Shown one piece after another: positions 33,500-45,212 of a DNA stretch of 64,000 nucleotides (the first letter of the stretch is position 1; each line of letters starts with the position of its first letter). The translations under genes and the position numbers were made by a program. The notes below the pieces were generated by a model. That model saw nothing but the letters and a program-made list of their open reading frames with translations. It ran no database searches and was not told the origin of the DNA. Source of the stretch: Phocoena phocoena. Its lineage: Eukaryota; Chordata; Mammalia; Artiodactyla; Phocoenidae. The stretch is taken from NCBI RefSeq assembly GCF_963924675.1, contig NC_089240.1, positions 120,037,680-120,101,679 of the forward strand. Reading direction: 5' to 3'.

Positions 33500-33665
33500 A
33501 TAGCACTTTCTATATACAAGGCACTCTTTTAAGCATTTTATATTAATTCATTTAATCTTCACAACAACCCTATAAGACAGTTACTATTATTATCATCATT
33601 TTAGAGCAGGGGTTAGAACCCAGGCAGCCAGCAGCATCCATGCTCTTAACTGCTATGGTAGATTA
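33500..33665 (-). mobile_element. MIR SINE
   Basis: TTAATCTTCACAACAACCCT, ATAAGACAGTTACTATTATT and GGGGTTAGAACCCAGGCAGC, CATGCTCTTAACTGCTATGG: MIR in reverse with a missing core centre. Confidence 0.75.
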
Positions 33666-33940
33666 GCTACACTTACCCATACGTATGTTGAATAATTCAT
33701 TCTGAAATCTTGCCACAGATTGTTCTCACACTTATTGATCTCTGTTTTCCATATTACACCATTTTTCCCTTTTTAATAAAGGGAGAAGTATGTGTTCATC
33801 CCCAGTCTCCTGGTTTTTCTCTAATGTTCTACAGCTTCTCAAGGGTAAAATTGGATATTGTTTTTGACCTTGATAATTTATCTGCATATAGAGTCTTCAA
33901 CTCCTTTAAAGAGTTTAGATACTCGGTAATGTCTTACTTG

Positions 33941-34185
33941 CATATATACACTACCAAATGTAAAATAGATAGCTAGTGGGAAGCAGCCACATAGCACAGG
34001 GAGATCAGCTCGGTGCTTTGTGACCACCTAGAGGGGTGGGATTGGGAGGGTGGGAGGGAGAAGCAAGAGGGAGGAGATATGGGGATATATGTATACGTAT
34101 AGCTGATTTACTTTGTTATAAAGCAGAAACTAACACACCATGGTAAAGCAATTATACTCCAATGAAGATGTTAAAAAAAAAAAGA
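33941..34185 (+). mobile_element. Short 5'-truncated L1 (3'UTR stub) with perfect target duplication
   Basis: 245-bp insertion that holds only the L1 3'UTR, from CATATATACACTACCAAATG through AGCTAGTGGGAAGCAGCCAC and the G-rich run to AATGAAGATGTTAAAAAAAA. It is flanked by AATGTCTTACTTG at 33928-33940 and 34186-34198, a perfect 13-bp duplication. It is a young insertion by its similarity to the other L1 3' ends. Confidence 0.95.
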
Positions 34186-34501
34186 AATGTCTTACTTGGA
34201 CTTCAATTCCCTTTTATCCATGTTTTTTCACTCTATCCAGTTTTAATATTATTCTCTTTAATGTAAAAGCAGCTGAGGACTTGAGCAGTTCTGCTCTTTT
34301 TTTTTTTTCCATTTCCATATGCCTTTATCACATATAAGGAGGGAATCACTCCCTTGCTGTCTATGTGTTGCAAAGTTAGATCAGAATTTTGTAATTATGA
34401 GAAATAAAAGTTTGGGTTTCTATGGAATCCAGGTAATACTATGGTCAGGGATCCAGGAACGTCTGAATCCCGCTTTGCCAGGCACCTTCCTTCCTGTGGG
34501 G

Positions 34502-34503
<2 letters not shown>

Positions 34504-34549
<46 letters not shown>
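34504..34549. repeat. (AC)23 microsatellite
   Basis: Uninterrupted AC dinucleotides over 46 bp; pure enough to be polymorphic. Confidence 0.98.
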
Positions 34550-34551
<2 letters not shown>

Positions 34552-36089
34552 TAACAAATGAACAACAATGTACTGCCTCATCGGTAGCTCCACAAGTGCC
34601 TGACTTTCCTGTACAACTCCTTAGTAAAGTTTTGTTGGAGTAGATGGCCTTGCCCAAATATTCATAAGGGCCTCTAGTGCATATAAATTCAAGATCCAAA
34701 TCTGTGTCCTTATCTCTCTCTGATTGCCACCTAGGACAAGAAATTATGTTGACTCAGCATATCATAAAGATGGTTCCTGCATAATGACTATACTAGTGAA
34801 CAAGGAAGAAACAAGAATGCAGGTGTAGGGAATGGAGCAAGAATTTCCTCCCCCATAGCAGGATTTTCTGCCTGAGCTAATGAAACCATTTCCTCAGTGG
34901 CCTCTAGGACTCCTAAATCCATTCTTCATCAAACACCAGAAGTTTTTGTTCTAAAGCTCATCAGAGTTTGTAACGTCTCTTCAGTAGAAACTTCCAGGGT
35001 CCTCTATCCAGTCACCAGTTTTGTGGATAGGAGAGAGCATAGTTACAGGAGCAACAGCTCCTTGACCTCTGGATCGCAGTTACGATGCTTTAACCTTGAA
35101 ATCAATATCCTCACGGCAGACCCTCAACTTCTGTTCCCCATGGTCTTACTATAATTTGTAAGCATGTAGTTGCCTGTATCAAACGTTTTCTTGCTTTAAG
35201 TAGCTAGAATGTTTTCTTATCTGTACTGACTTACACATACCTGTATTAAAGGAAATAATGAACTAAGATTAAAGAACTTATAATGGAAACAAAAGTCTCC
35301 CACTCCAAACCTCTCTATTCTTAGACCTACTCCAGAAGCAATCTCTGATGGACGCTTGTGTTTAGTTATTGTGCTTACCTCCACTGCATTACATAATATC
35401 TCTGTGTTAACTGTTTCTCAATTTATGAACTTAAGAAAATGAGGACTATAATCACTTATACCACCTCAACTTTTTCATCAGATTCTCCTCCAAAATGTTG
35501 ATAGTTTTACTGTAATCATAACCTTTCTAACCTTACATCAAACTCACGAGCCTCTATTTCTCATTCTATCACCTTTAATGGTAACTCTGGATGTTTCGTT
35601 ATGCAAATCTGTCATATGACTGTCCTCTACTCTTTCCACCTTTTCTCCTCCTTCTCCTGGCCTCATTCCTGTCAGCTACCCTTTCCAGTGCTGTAGAATC
35701 AATGCCCCATCTCTCTAGAGAACAGCATTCCTAGCATTTGTTTAAAAATGCACTCAGGATTGCCTGTTCCTCTGTCACTCATCACTCTCTGCACAGGTAG
35801 GGAAGTTGACACCGAAGGCAATTCTCCAAGTTATTCTGTAAACAATTTCAAGAATCCCTGTTTTCAGCACCACTAATAAACCCTGTTACCTGTAACCACC
35901 AACTCAAAGATCAGACCTAGAAAATCAACTGGCATTCACCGCAGTCCTCCCCTGGGCTGTTTGCTATTCCATTCGACTTCATTTGCTAATGTTGCTATTT
36001 TCAGTCTTCCAGAAATATGCTGAAATACCTTCATCACTAGAGGTGCCCTTCCCAATCTCTTCCCTCATATCGATTCATTCCTGTTTCAG
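34550..36089. other. No gene; unique DNA
   Basis: About 1.5 kb, pyrimidine-rich at 35600-35720. No gene, RNA or repeat family recognised; the longest frame is 85 codons (34897-35154). Confidence 0.45.
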
Positions 36090-36560
36090 TTACCTATCAA
36101 CTCAATAACAATGCATAACAACAAAGCACAGACCCTCAGTGGTGTACAAACACACACATTTGTTTAGCTTATTTTTCCCTGGTGTTCAGCTGACGTGAGC
36201 TGGACTCAGCTGATCTGAGCTGTGCTCACACATGTGTCTATAGTCAGCCTCAGAAGCACTAGGTGCTAATCTCAGCTAGGTTCCCTCACATGTCAGCTGG
36301 GGCAATTCTGTTCTGCTTTACGTGTTTCTCACATCTCTCCGGCAGGCCAGCCCAGACACATTCTCATGGCAAAGGCAGAGGTACAAGAGCAACCAAATTC
36401 AATTTTGTAAGCACTTTTCAAGTCTCTGTTTGTGTCACATTTGCCAACATCCTCTCTGTCAAAAAAATCACACTCTGGCTAACACGAGTCTGAGCAGGAA
36501 GGTACCAAAAGTTGCATGGCGAGAAGTGTGGAGGGGTGAAGAATTAATACCACGAATGGA
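36090..36560. repeat. Degenerate dispersed repeat, not classified
   Basis: TTCAGTTACCTATCAACTCA, ACAATGCATAACAACAAAGC, CTCAGTGGTGTACAAACACA resemble the common mammalian repeat with TTATCTATTGCTGCATAACA. The 142-codon plus frame at 36322-36750 lies across its right half and beyond and has no recognisable domain. Confidence 0.4.
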
Positions 36561-37204
36561 ATCCATCGACCACATTTTTTCTGCCTTCTTTACTCTTATA
36601 TTAACAGTGTCTCTGGAGAGAAGGTGGGCAGATGTGAATGTTGAGTGCATCAAATGGAATGGGAAGCCTTCATGCTCTTTTAGTTCACATACCTTTACCC
36701 ATATTGTCTCCTGTATCTGGAACAACCCTTTCTCTCCCTTCATCTATTAATATTCTAACCATCTTTCAAAGCCAGATCAAACGTCATCACTTCATGCAAG
36801 CCTTCTGTAAATGACGTCAATTGTTTTTTCCTATTTATCAGCCATTCTCCATTGTTCTAATAGAACTTCAGTTTCACTTTGGAGAATTGACATTTCACAT
36901 CAGTTTTTAGGGTTTCCCATGAGAGAGAACCCATTATTCAACTCAAGTGGGGGTGTGGTGTATGATCTGGCCAATCGGTCTATTCCTACCCTGGTGGTAG
37001 TGGTTGGTTCAGATATAGGCATATGGTCCAAGTCAAATATAGTACTGTGATTTATGCTGAAATAACAGGAAAGAGGCTGATGAATTTCACTGGAATTGCC
37101 AAGTTGTTAGGATAGAACCCTAAATCTTCTGGTAATCAACTTTCTCACAACATGGGTACAGCAGACAATGAGTAAAGGCAATGCTAAGGAAAAAAGAGCC
37201 AAGT

Positions 37205-37705
37205 AAGGGACTTCCCTGGCAGTCCAGTGGTTAAGACTTTGCCTTCCAATGCAGAGGGTGCAGGTTTGATCCCTGGTCAGGGATCTAAGATCCCACATGC
37301 CTTGTGGCCAAAAAAAAAATCCAAAACATGAAACAGAAGCAATGTTGTAACAAATTCAATAAAAACTTTAAAAATGGTCCACATCGGGCTTCCCTGGTGG
37401 CGCAGTGGTTGAGAATCTGCCTGCCAATGCAGGGGACACGTGTTCGAGCCCTGGTCTGAGAAGATCCCACATGCCGCGGAGCAACTAGGCCCGTGAGCCA
37501 CAACTACTGAGCCTGTGCATCTGGAGCTTGTGCTCCGCAACAAGAGAGGCTGCGACAGTGAGAGGCCCACGCACCGCAATGAAGACTGGCCCCCACTCGC
37601 CACAACTAGAGAGAGCCCACGCACAGAAACAAAGACCCAACACAGCCAAAATAAATAAATAATTTTTTAAAAATGGTCCACATCAAAAAAATCTTTAAAA
37701 GAAAA
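37205..37705 (+). mobile_element. Older CHR-superfamily SINE (host of the nested SINE)
   Basis: GGACTTCCCTGGCAGTCCAG head, GGTTTGATCCCTGGTCAGGG B-box region and CATGCCTTGTGGCC, then a tail AACAGAAGCAATGTTGTAAC ... AATAAAAACTTTAAAAATGG. This short CCTGTGGCC-ending form differs from the long GAGAGGCC-ending subtype. Its target duplication AAAAAAGAGCCAAGT is perfect (37190-37204 and 37706-37720). A second SINE sits inside its tail. Confidence 0.92.
37386..37665 (+). mobile_element. Younger CHR-1-type SINE nested in the SINE tail
   Basis: GGGCTTCCCTGGTGGCGCAG head and GTGTTCGAGCCCTGGTCTG B box, then two extra blocks (GCAACAAGAGAGGCTGCGAC; ACTCGCCACAACTAGAGAGA) and an AAATAAATAAAT tail. Its own target duplication TTTAAAAATGGTCCACATC is perfect over 19 bp (37367-37385 and 37666-37684), and that duplicated sequence belongs to the tail of the outer SINE. 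Confidence 0.95.
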
Positions 37706-38244
37706 AAAAAAGAGCCAAGTGATGGAAACAAAGATTTCTGAAAATGTGATCTAAACATCTAGATCTAGACCAAGGTGTTTTTTTTTCATTTACTTTGAGT
37801 ACTTTTTAAATCCCTGGATGTTTCCATTACTTGAACCAATAAATTTCATTTTAACTTAGGCCCATTGCTTATAATCCAACACATTCTGACTAATAAGGTT
37901 CTCCAAAACCCTGCCTGTGCTTTACTATGACTATTAAGTGCATAGATCTTGAGTCTTACTCCCTCCCCTCCCCACTTCTCTACTTTGGAGATTCTTAGTG
38001 GGGGCACACAACCAGTGGAGTCATATGGAATCACTAGAGGGGAGAGCTTTTTCCAACTACATCCCTTGCTCTGAAGATTCAGATACGCCCTCCAGTTGCC
38101 AATTAATTCTTCAGTGAACTACTATAAAAGTGAGTTTTTTGGGTCCCTAAGGTGTCTCGTGATAGAAGTAGGTAGGTTGTGTCATAATGTGCTCTTTGTA
38201 CAATAGATTAGTATTTATTTCTATGCTTGATAAATATTTATCTT

Positions 38245-38390
38245 TTACACTACACTGTAAGATTTATGGTGGCAGTGCCTAGATATGTTTATTTCATCAA
38301 TTTATCTTCAGGTCCAAAGACAGTGTCTAGTACATATTAGGGACTCAGGAGATATTTGTTGTATTAATAAGTGTTGAAAATAAATTCTGT
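38245..38390 (+). mobile_element. L2 LINE 3' end
   Basis: CACTACACTGTAAGATTTAT, CCAAAGACAGTGTCTAGTAC and GGGACTCAGGAGATATTTGT match the L2 3' terminus in order, with drift. Confidence 0.6.
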
Positions 38391-39503
38391 GTTTTATTTA
38401 TCTCTATACCACAATAGCAATGAACTTGATAAGTGCTTGCTAAAATAAAATGAAAATAAATGACACGATCTGCTCCAAGCCATGAGTTTATTGTTTCACA
38501 GTCTACAACAATCATTTCATCCTCCTCTCCATCCTCATCTTCTCTCTACAAAGTCCTTTCTATTCATACTTAGCACTTTCACAGCTTCAGAGAGATTTTC
38601 CATGCTCGTCCTTGGTTAGGTGCTTCTCCTTATATTTCTTACATAAGACTCTTTTAAATTAGAGATCTTCCTTCCTGTGAAACTACCTTCATTTTATTTA
38701 ATGCCTTCTCTTTTGCTTTCATAATGATTATAATTTAGATAGCCCAAACTGCATTATTCCAGCCTCCTTCCCTCACTAAGCTATCTTTATTTTTACAGTT
38801 TCCTTTCTTATGACCTTTTGGATCTAAAAGTCAAGGGTAAACACTACCTCCACCCTGTCCCCAGACCACCATCATTAGGAGACAAGAGGGAACCACAGAG
38901 CTACTCATCTCAGGATTAAACCATCTTGCCCCTGTTTTCCTTATATCATTTTTTGAAGAAGCAGCCCTAAATCCCTGTGTGCTCCAGAGAAGACTGTTCC
39001 TCCTCTAGACTCCAAATTTCCATTGAAAGGAGTTAAATAAAAGAGTGCCTTCCTCCTGTATGCTTTTAGTAAGATACTCATCCCTCCTCCACTCCCATCA
39101 TTCTGCCTTTAGACAACAAGGAGTAACCTTACTATGCTCTTCATTTACTTAGGTCAAGTTATGATAAGCAGCCAGATCCCCTAGGGCATTCTTTATCCTC
39201 TGGATTATAATCTTTATATTCCTCAGAAAACCCATTTTCTGACCCCACTGCTTCTCCCTTTGAACTTCTGAAGACATACTACTGTTCTTCCTGGACCTCA
39301 TGGTACATCTTCAGCAACCCCCCCCCCCCATGTTTTTAACCTCTTCTCTGTGAGCTTCCTCAAGCTTCTTGCTCTAAAGAAAAGCTAGCGCCCCTCTTAG
39401 GACCTCACAGCCTCCAGAGAACTGTTCCTGGTGATTGTGTTCTCTCTCACACTCTATATATATAAAGTCAGAAACAGTTCCTCTTTGTCGTTCCCAGAAC
39501 ATC
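38391..39503. other. No gene; pyrimidine-rich unique DNA
   Basis: C/T-rich throughout (CATCCTCCTCTCCATCCTCA and similar), no gene or repeat identified. A run of 12 C at 39318-39329. Confidence 0.45.
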
Positions 39504-39822
39504 AAATTCAACCCTCCATATACATGGATTCTGCATCCACAATTCAACCAACCACGACTGAAAATATTTGGGAAAAAAGAATTCAGAAAGTGCCGAAAAG
39601 CAAAACTTGAGATTTCTGCATGCAGGCAACTATTTACATAGCATTTACATTGTATTAGCTATTACAAGTAATCTAGAGATGATTTAAAGTATGCAGGAGA
39701 ATGTGTGTAGGTTATATGCAAAGACTATGCCATTTTATATGAGGGACTTGGGCATCCACTGATTTCAACATCCACAGGGTGTCCTGGATCCAACCCCCTG
39801 CAGATACTTAGGGGTAGTTATA
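39504..39822 (+). mobile_element. MER2-like Tigger DNA transposon
   Basis: TcMar-Tigger-derived. AACCCTCCATATACATGGAT, GCATCCACAATTCAACCAAC, CATTTACATTGTATTAGCTA, GATTTAAAGTATGCAGGAGA, ATGCCATTTTATATGAGGGA and CTGCAGATACTTAGGGGTAG are the MER2 landmarks in order. The terminal TA duplication is not clear. No transposase remains. Confidence 0.8.
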
Positions 39823-39855
39823 TTCCTTTCACTTACTTAAAACTCCTGAATTTTT

Positions 39856-42114
39856 TTTTTTTACATCTTTATTGGAGTATAATTGCTTTACCATGGTGTG
39901 TTATTTTCTGCTTCATAACAAAGTGAATCCACTATACATATATCCCCATATCTCCTCCCTCTTGCATCTCCCTCCCTCCCACCCTCCCTATCCCACCCCT
40001 CCAGGTGGTCACAAAGCACCGAGCTGATCTCCCTGTGCTATGCGGCTGCTTCCCACTAGCTATCTATTTTACATTTGGTAGTGTATATTTGTACATGACA
40101 CTCTCTCACTTCGTCCCAGCTTACCCTTCCCCCTCCCCGTGTCCTCAAGACCATTCTCTACGTCTGCGTCTTTATTCCTGTCCTGCCCCTAGGTTCTTCA
40201 GAACCTTATTTTTTTTTTTTTTTAGATTCCATATATATGTGTTGGCATACAGTATTTGTCTTCCTCTTTCTGACTTACTTCACTCTGTATGACAGACTCA
40301 ATGTCCATCCACCTCACTACAACTCAATTTCATTTCCTTTTATGGCTGAGAAATATTCCATTGTATATACGTGTCACATCTTTTTTTTTAACGTCTTTAT
40401 TGGAGTATAATTGCTTTACAATGGTGTGTTAGTTTCTGCTTTATAACAAAGTGAATCAGTTATACATATACATATGTTCCCATATCTCTTCCCTCTTGCG
40501 TCTCCTGCCCTCCCACCCTCCCTACCCCACCCCTCTAGGTGGTCACAAACCACCGAGCTAAACTCCCTGTGCTATGCGGCTGCTTCCCACTAGCTATCTA
40601 TTTTACATTTGGTAGTGTATATATGGCCATGCCACTCTCACTTTGTCACAGCTTACCCTTCCCCCTCCCCATAACCTCAAGTCCATAATCTAGTAGGTCT
40701 GTGTCTTTATTCCTGTCTTACCCCTAGGTTCTTCATGACCTTTTTTTTTCTTAGATTCCATATATATGTGTTAGCATATGGTATTTGTTTTTCTCTTTCT
40801 GACTTACTTCACTCTGTATGACAGACTCTAGGTCCATCCACCTCACTACAAATAACTCAATTTCATTTCTTTTTATGGCTTAGTAATATTCCATTGTATA
40901 TATGTGCCACATCTTCTTTATCTATTCATCTGTTGATGGACACTTAGGTTGCTTCCATGTCCTGCCTATTGTAAATAGTGCTGCAGTGAACATTGTGGTA
41001 CATGGTTATTTTTGGATTATGGTTTTCTCAGGGTATATGCCCAGTAATGGGATTGCTGGGTCGTATGGTAGTTCTATTTTTAGATTTTTAAGGAACTTCC
41101 ATACTGTTCTCCATAGTGGCTGTATTAATTTACATTCCCACCAACAGTGCAAGAGGATTCCCTTTTCTCCACACCCTCTCCAGTATTTGTTTGTAGATTT
41201 TTGATGATGGCCATTCTGACCCGTGTGAGGTGATACCTCATTGTAGTTTTGATTTGCATTTCTCTAATGATTAGTGATGTTGAGCATCCTTTCATGTGTT
41301 TGTTGGCAATCTGTATATTTTCTTTGGAGAAATGTCTATTTAGGTCTTCTGCCCATTTTTGGATTGGGTTTGTTGTTTTTTTGATATTGAGCTGCACGAG
41401 CTGCTTGTAAATTTTGGAGATTAATCCTTTGTCAGTTGCTTCGTTTACTAATATTTTCTCCCATTCTGAGGGTTGTCTTTTGGTCTTGTTTATGGTTTCC
41501 TTTGCTGTGCAAAAGCTTTGAAGTTTCATTAGGTCCCATTTGTTTATTTTTGTTTTTATTTCCATTTGTCTAGGAGGTGGGTCAAAAAGGATCTTGCTGT
41601 GATTTATGTCATAGAGTGTTCTGCCTATGTTTTCCTCTAAGAGTTTGACAGTGTCTGGCCTTATATTTAGGTCTTTAATCCATTTTAAGTTTATTTTTGT
41701 GTATGGTGTTAGGGAGTGCTCTAATTTCATTCTTTTACATGTAGCTGTCCAGTTTTCCCAGCACCACTTATTGAAGAGGCTGTGTTTTCTCCATTGTATA
41801 TTGTTGCCTCCCTTATCAAAAATAAGGTGACTATATGTGTGTGGGTTTATCTCTGGGCTTTCTATCCTGTTCCATTGATCTATATTTCTGTTTTTGTGCC
41901 AGTACCATACTGTCTTGATTACTGTAGCTTTGTAGTATAGTCTGAAGTCAGGGAGCCTGATTCTTCCAACTCTGTTTTTCTTTCTCAAGATTGCTTTAGA
42001 TATTCGGGGTCTTTTGTGTTTCCATACAAATTGTGATTTTTTTTTTGTTCTAGGTCTGTGAAGAAAGCCATTGGTAGTTTGATAGGGATTGCATGGAATC
42101 TGTAGATTGCTTTG
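39856..42114 (-). mobile_element. Two L1 3' segments head to tail within one target duplication
   Basis: Minus strand. The first segment (39856-40380) runs from poly-T through the 3'UTR to the ORF2 C-terminus. The second starts at a new poly-T at about 40381 and runs to 42114 (post-RT ORF2). They differ by many substitutions and a subtype-like difference near the tail, so this is not a recent exact duplication. The pair is bounded by AAAACTCCTGAATTTTT at 39839-39855 and AAAACCCCTGAATTTTT at 42115-42131, 16 of 17 identical. I find no separate duplication for the inner junction. Confidence 0.85.
41125..41988 (-). pseudogene. L1 ORF2p C-terminal fragment, open for 287 codons
   Basis: The longest open L1 fragment on this strand in the segment. 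It reads post-RT ORF2 text: [80 protein letters not shown] and [20 protein letters not shown]. It ends one frame short of the cysteine-rich motif (the stop follows [10 protein letters not shown] because of a shift). The endonuclease and RT are absent because the L1 is 5'-truncated. Confidence 0.9.
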
Positions 42115-42169
42115 AAAACCCCTGAATTTTTAATCTCAACTTGTCAGACTTTACCACCTCTGCCTTTCC

Positions 42170-44010
42170 TTGTAACAGACAACTGTTGATATTCTAGGTC
42201 TTTATCTTAGAAGAGTTTAGTTCTTGGCTCTGGGACGTTTTCTCTAACACTACTTCTGTCACAATTATTGGTGATTTCAATATCTACATAAGTGATAATC
42301 CTAATAAAATGTACAAAATTTCTTAACCTTTCCTCCTCATCTCCTCAACCCTGTTTTAGCCACTTACTTCCATGGTTGTACTCTATATATCTTCATTATT
42401 AATCAATACAACTCCTCCAAAATACCATTTTCATACCCTCTGCTTTCCAACCAACACCTTCCTACTGTGAAGACTACTCTCCCTAATTCAACTCCCTGCC
42501 TTTAATAATCCTTTGACTCACCAGTATCTTCAATCCATTGATACTAACTCTTTTTAACTGCCTTCATCCCTTTGATATCCTCACTTCCCTCCTTTCCCAC
42601 CTTTAAATTCTATGTTCCATCATTATGATCACTTTCTTATACAGTCTTACAAGTTACAGTCCTGTAACTTCCTTAGTCTTCTCTCACTTCATTGCATTCT
42701 CATGGCTAAATTGCAGCCTTGGCAAGCCAGATCATCATGTACTCTATGTCTAAACATGTATGGCAGAATGTGGCTCAGGAAAAATACACAACAATGCTGA
42801 CTTGTCTCACTTTAAATTTGTGACTATTCATCTCAATACAGTACTTAATTTCCACCTTCCTTCATACTCATGTTCCTGTTCTCTTAATATTGGAGTGTCC
42901 CAGGGATCAAATCTTAAAATATTTTTATCTACTTTGATTTCCTTAATGATTTCATAAAATTTCATGAGCATAAAATTTCTGTGCTATACCAAATGTATAT
43001 TGCCAACCCAGCCCTTTTGCCTTAAATCTAGAGTTTTACATCCAACTACATACTTGTCATCTGTAGTGTCTAACAGTCACCATAAACTTAACATTTCTAA
43101 AGAAATTTCCGATATTTTCTCTGAACCTGCTCCTGCAATTCTCCCCCATCTCAGTTGATGGCAACTTCATCTTTACATTTGAACAAACCAAAACCTTGGA
43201 GACACCTTCTTTCACATTCCTTTATTGAATCCATGAGCAAAATCCACTAGTTTTACTTTAAATTTATTCAGAATTGAACCAGTTCTCAAGCCCTTCACCA
43301 CTATCATTCTTACCCACACCATTATGACCTCTTTTTTGGTTTTTTCAATAGCTACCTAAATGATGTTCACTCCATCCTGGCCCCCTACAATATATTTTCA
43401 GCATACCAGCCAGCATAGTCTTGTTTAAAAATATAAATCAGATCATGTCACTCCTCTGCTCTAAACCCTCAGTGACTCCCCATCTTACTCAGAATAAAAA
43501 CCGAGTCTTTAAAATGGACTGAAGACTCAACATGATCTTTAACTTTATCATCTACTAGTTTTCTCCCTGCTCATTGCACTGCTTCCTTGCTTACTGTTCC
43601 TCAAGTATACCAGACATGCTTCCATCACAAGAACTTTTAACGTATTCTTGCCTCTTCCTGGAATGCTCTTCTCCTAGATATTACCATTACTTGCTCTTTA
43701 ACATCCTCCATTAGGCCTTTGTTCAAATATCACCTTGTCTCTGAGGCTTTTCTTGATTACCATTTTAATAATTATAGTCTCCAATCTGGTATTTCTCATT
43801 CCTCTTTTACAGTCTTATTTTTTCTCCATGGCACTTGTCACCATTTTACCAGTTAAATAATTTAATTATTTGTGCTTTTATTGAGCCCCCAATTACAACC
43901 TCAGTGTCAAGAGGGCAGGAATTCTTCTTTGTTTTAGACACTAATATGTCCCCAGCACCTAGAACATTGCCTATCATAGAGTAATTGCTCAATAAAAATT
44001 TCTAAAATAT
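42170..44010 (+). mobile_element. Long L2 (CR1-clade) LINE fossil, endonuclease to 3' end
   Basis: L2 is an ancient CR1-group non-LTR element. At 42270-42284 the frame reads GDFNI, an endonuclease motif (IIGDFNIYISDN). Further on come RT-region text (GVSQGSNLKIFL-like at about 42890, Q-G-S as in PQGSVLGP) and stretches equivalent to VNGTTIHP and RNLGVILD (43150-43210). The 3' part is clear: CAGATCATGTCACTCCTCTG, CTCAGAATAAAAACCGAGTC, CTTCCTGGAATGCTCTTCTC, TCAAATATCACCTTGTCTCT, CCCCAGCACCTAGAACATTG and TTGCTCAATAAAAATTTC. No open frame remains. Confidence 0.8.
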
Positions 44011-44927
44011 GTGAGTAAATCCAGCTATAGCTGGTTGCCCTCCTTCATTTAATGTCATAAAATGTAATAAAATAATGCTTTATTTTTGTTATTTCCAAAT
44101 ATCTAAGCTGTACTTCTTGGTCAGAATTCAGACTTTGATGGTGAAATTCCATTTTTATTATCTTTTGAACAAGTCAAGTCAATAATTCAATTATCTGACC
44201 CTCTCTTAGCTGATAAATGCTTCAGTAGATGTCTCCCATCATTAGTGTATTATATTTCACATAATATTTTGACATCTGTGACCATAAAGAAAATTCCATT
44301 TTTGTATCCTCAAACACCAAAATCAGTCTTCCTTTATATTTTGTTCTTATTGAAACTATCCCCACCAAGTTTCCCTCTCATGTGTGTAGAATTCTAAATA
44401 CAAATGAATACTTCCCTAACTTTCTCTCAGAAAACTTTTTTCACTCCAACCACAAGTTATATCAGCAAAAAATAGTGACATCTATCAAATCACATTTACC
44501 TTCTTATGATAAAAATATGTTTGTCTGACCTTTTATTACCTTGATTTTTTGGAATCATGTAAAACAACTAAATATGTTACTATGTAAGACATTTGCATAT
44601 TTTATATACTTCTGGATTTAATGCTTTTGTAAGATTGAGTTAAACAAAGGAGGAAAATTGTCATAATTCCCAAAAGGTATCAAAGAATTATGGTATCATT
44701 ATAGTATCAGGTATTCATCTGACTTGCTCTGACTCTCATTATAGTATCATTATACTTCTTTTCAGTGTTATAGTAGTACTGGATTCTCTCTCCTGATCCA
44801 GTTCCCATACTTCACTAAAGAGTAAAAGAGCAAGACTTATGGTTAAAAGTGGTTGATTGAGCTCACATTTTCACCTCCACCAAGTCCCACTGAAGCAACA
44901 AAACTCAGAGAAGAAAAATTTATAGGG
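44011..44927. other. No gene; AT-rich unique DNA
   Basis: No repeat family recognised. ATTATAGTATCA recurs at about 44699-44710 and 44738-44749, a small local duplication. Confidence 0.45.
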
Positions 44928-45110
44928 AGATGCAAGGGGGAGGAGATATGGGGATATATGTATATGTATAGCTGATTCATTTTGTTATACAGCAGAAACT
45001 AACACCCCATTGTAAAACAATTACACTTCAATAAAGATGTTTTTTAAAAAAGCAAACATGTATTAAAAAATAAAATAAACCATGATAAATTAAAAAAAAA
45101 AAAAGAAAGA
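44928..45110 (+). mobile_element. L1 3' stub with long A-rich tail
   Basis: GGAGATGCAAGGGGGAGGAG, ATATGTATATGTATAGCTGA, CAGCAGAAACTAACACCCCA and CTTCAATAAAGATGTTTTTT, then A-rich sequence to about 45110. Only about 120 bp of L1 sequence. No clear target duplication. Confidence 0.85.
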
Positions 45111-45136
45111 AAACCCTTCCTCTCTCACACACCACT

Positions 45137-45212
45137 CTATCCCCAGCACCTAGAACATTGCCTGTCACATGGTAGTGGATCAGTGTATATTTGCTGAATA
45201 AGTGAATATGTA
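45137..45212 (+). mobile_element. L2 LINE 3' terminus
   Basis: ATCCCCAGCACCTAGAACAT, TGCCTGTCACATGGTAGTGG and ATATTTGCTGAATAAGTGAA: the last 75 bp of an L2-type element. Confidence 0.6.

Larger units (their letters stand above)
36940..37900 (+). repeat. Ancient LTR-like or terminal repeat, split by nested SINEs
   Basis: The left half has TGATCTGGCCAATCGGTCTA and GTGGTTGGTTCAGATATAGG. The right half, after the SINE nest, has ACTTGAACCAATAAATTTCA and ACACATTCTGACTAATAAGG. These look like the two ends of one dispersed repeat (ending in a CCAATAAATT poly-A-signal-like motif) with the SINEs in the middle. Family not named. Confidence 0.4.

Noticed and set aside
34445..34699. Cys/Val repeat protein over the CA microsatellite
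   Set aside because: Translation of (AC)n on the minus strand; not a gene.
36322..36750. 142-codon plus-strand frame
   Set aside because: Begins inside a degenerate dispersed repeat and runs into unique DNA; no motif or codon bias visible.
44690..44755. ATTATAGTATCA repeats as a regulatory array
   Set aside because: Only two clear copies in AT-rich DNA; simple local duplication suffices.
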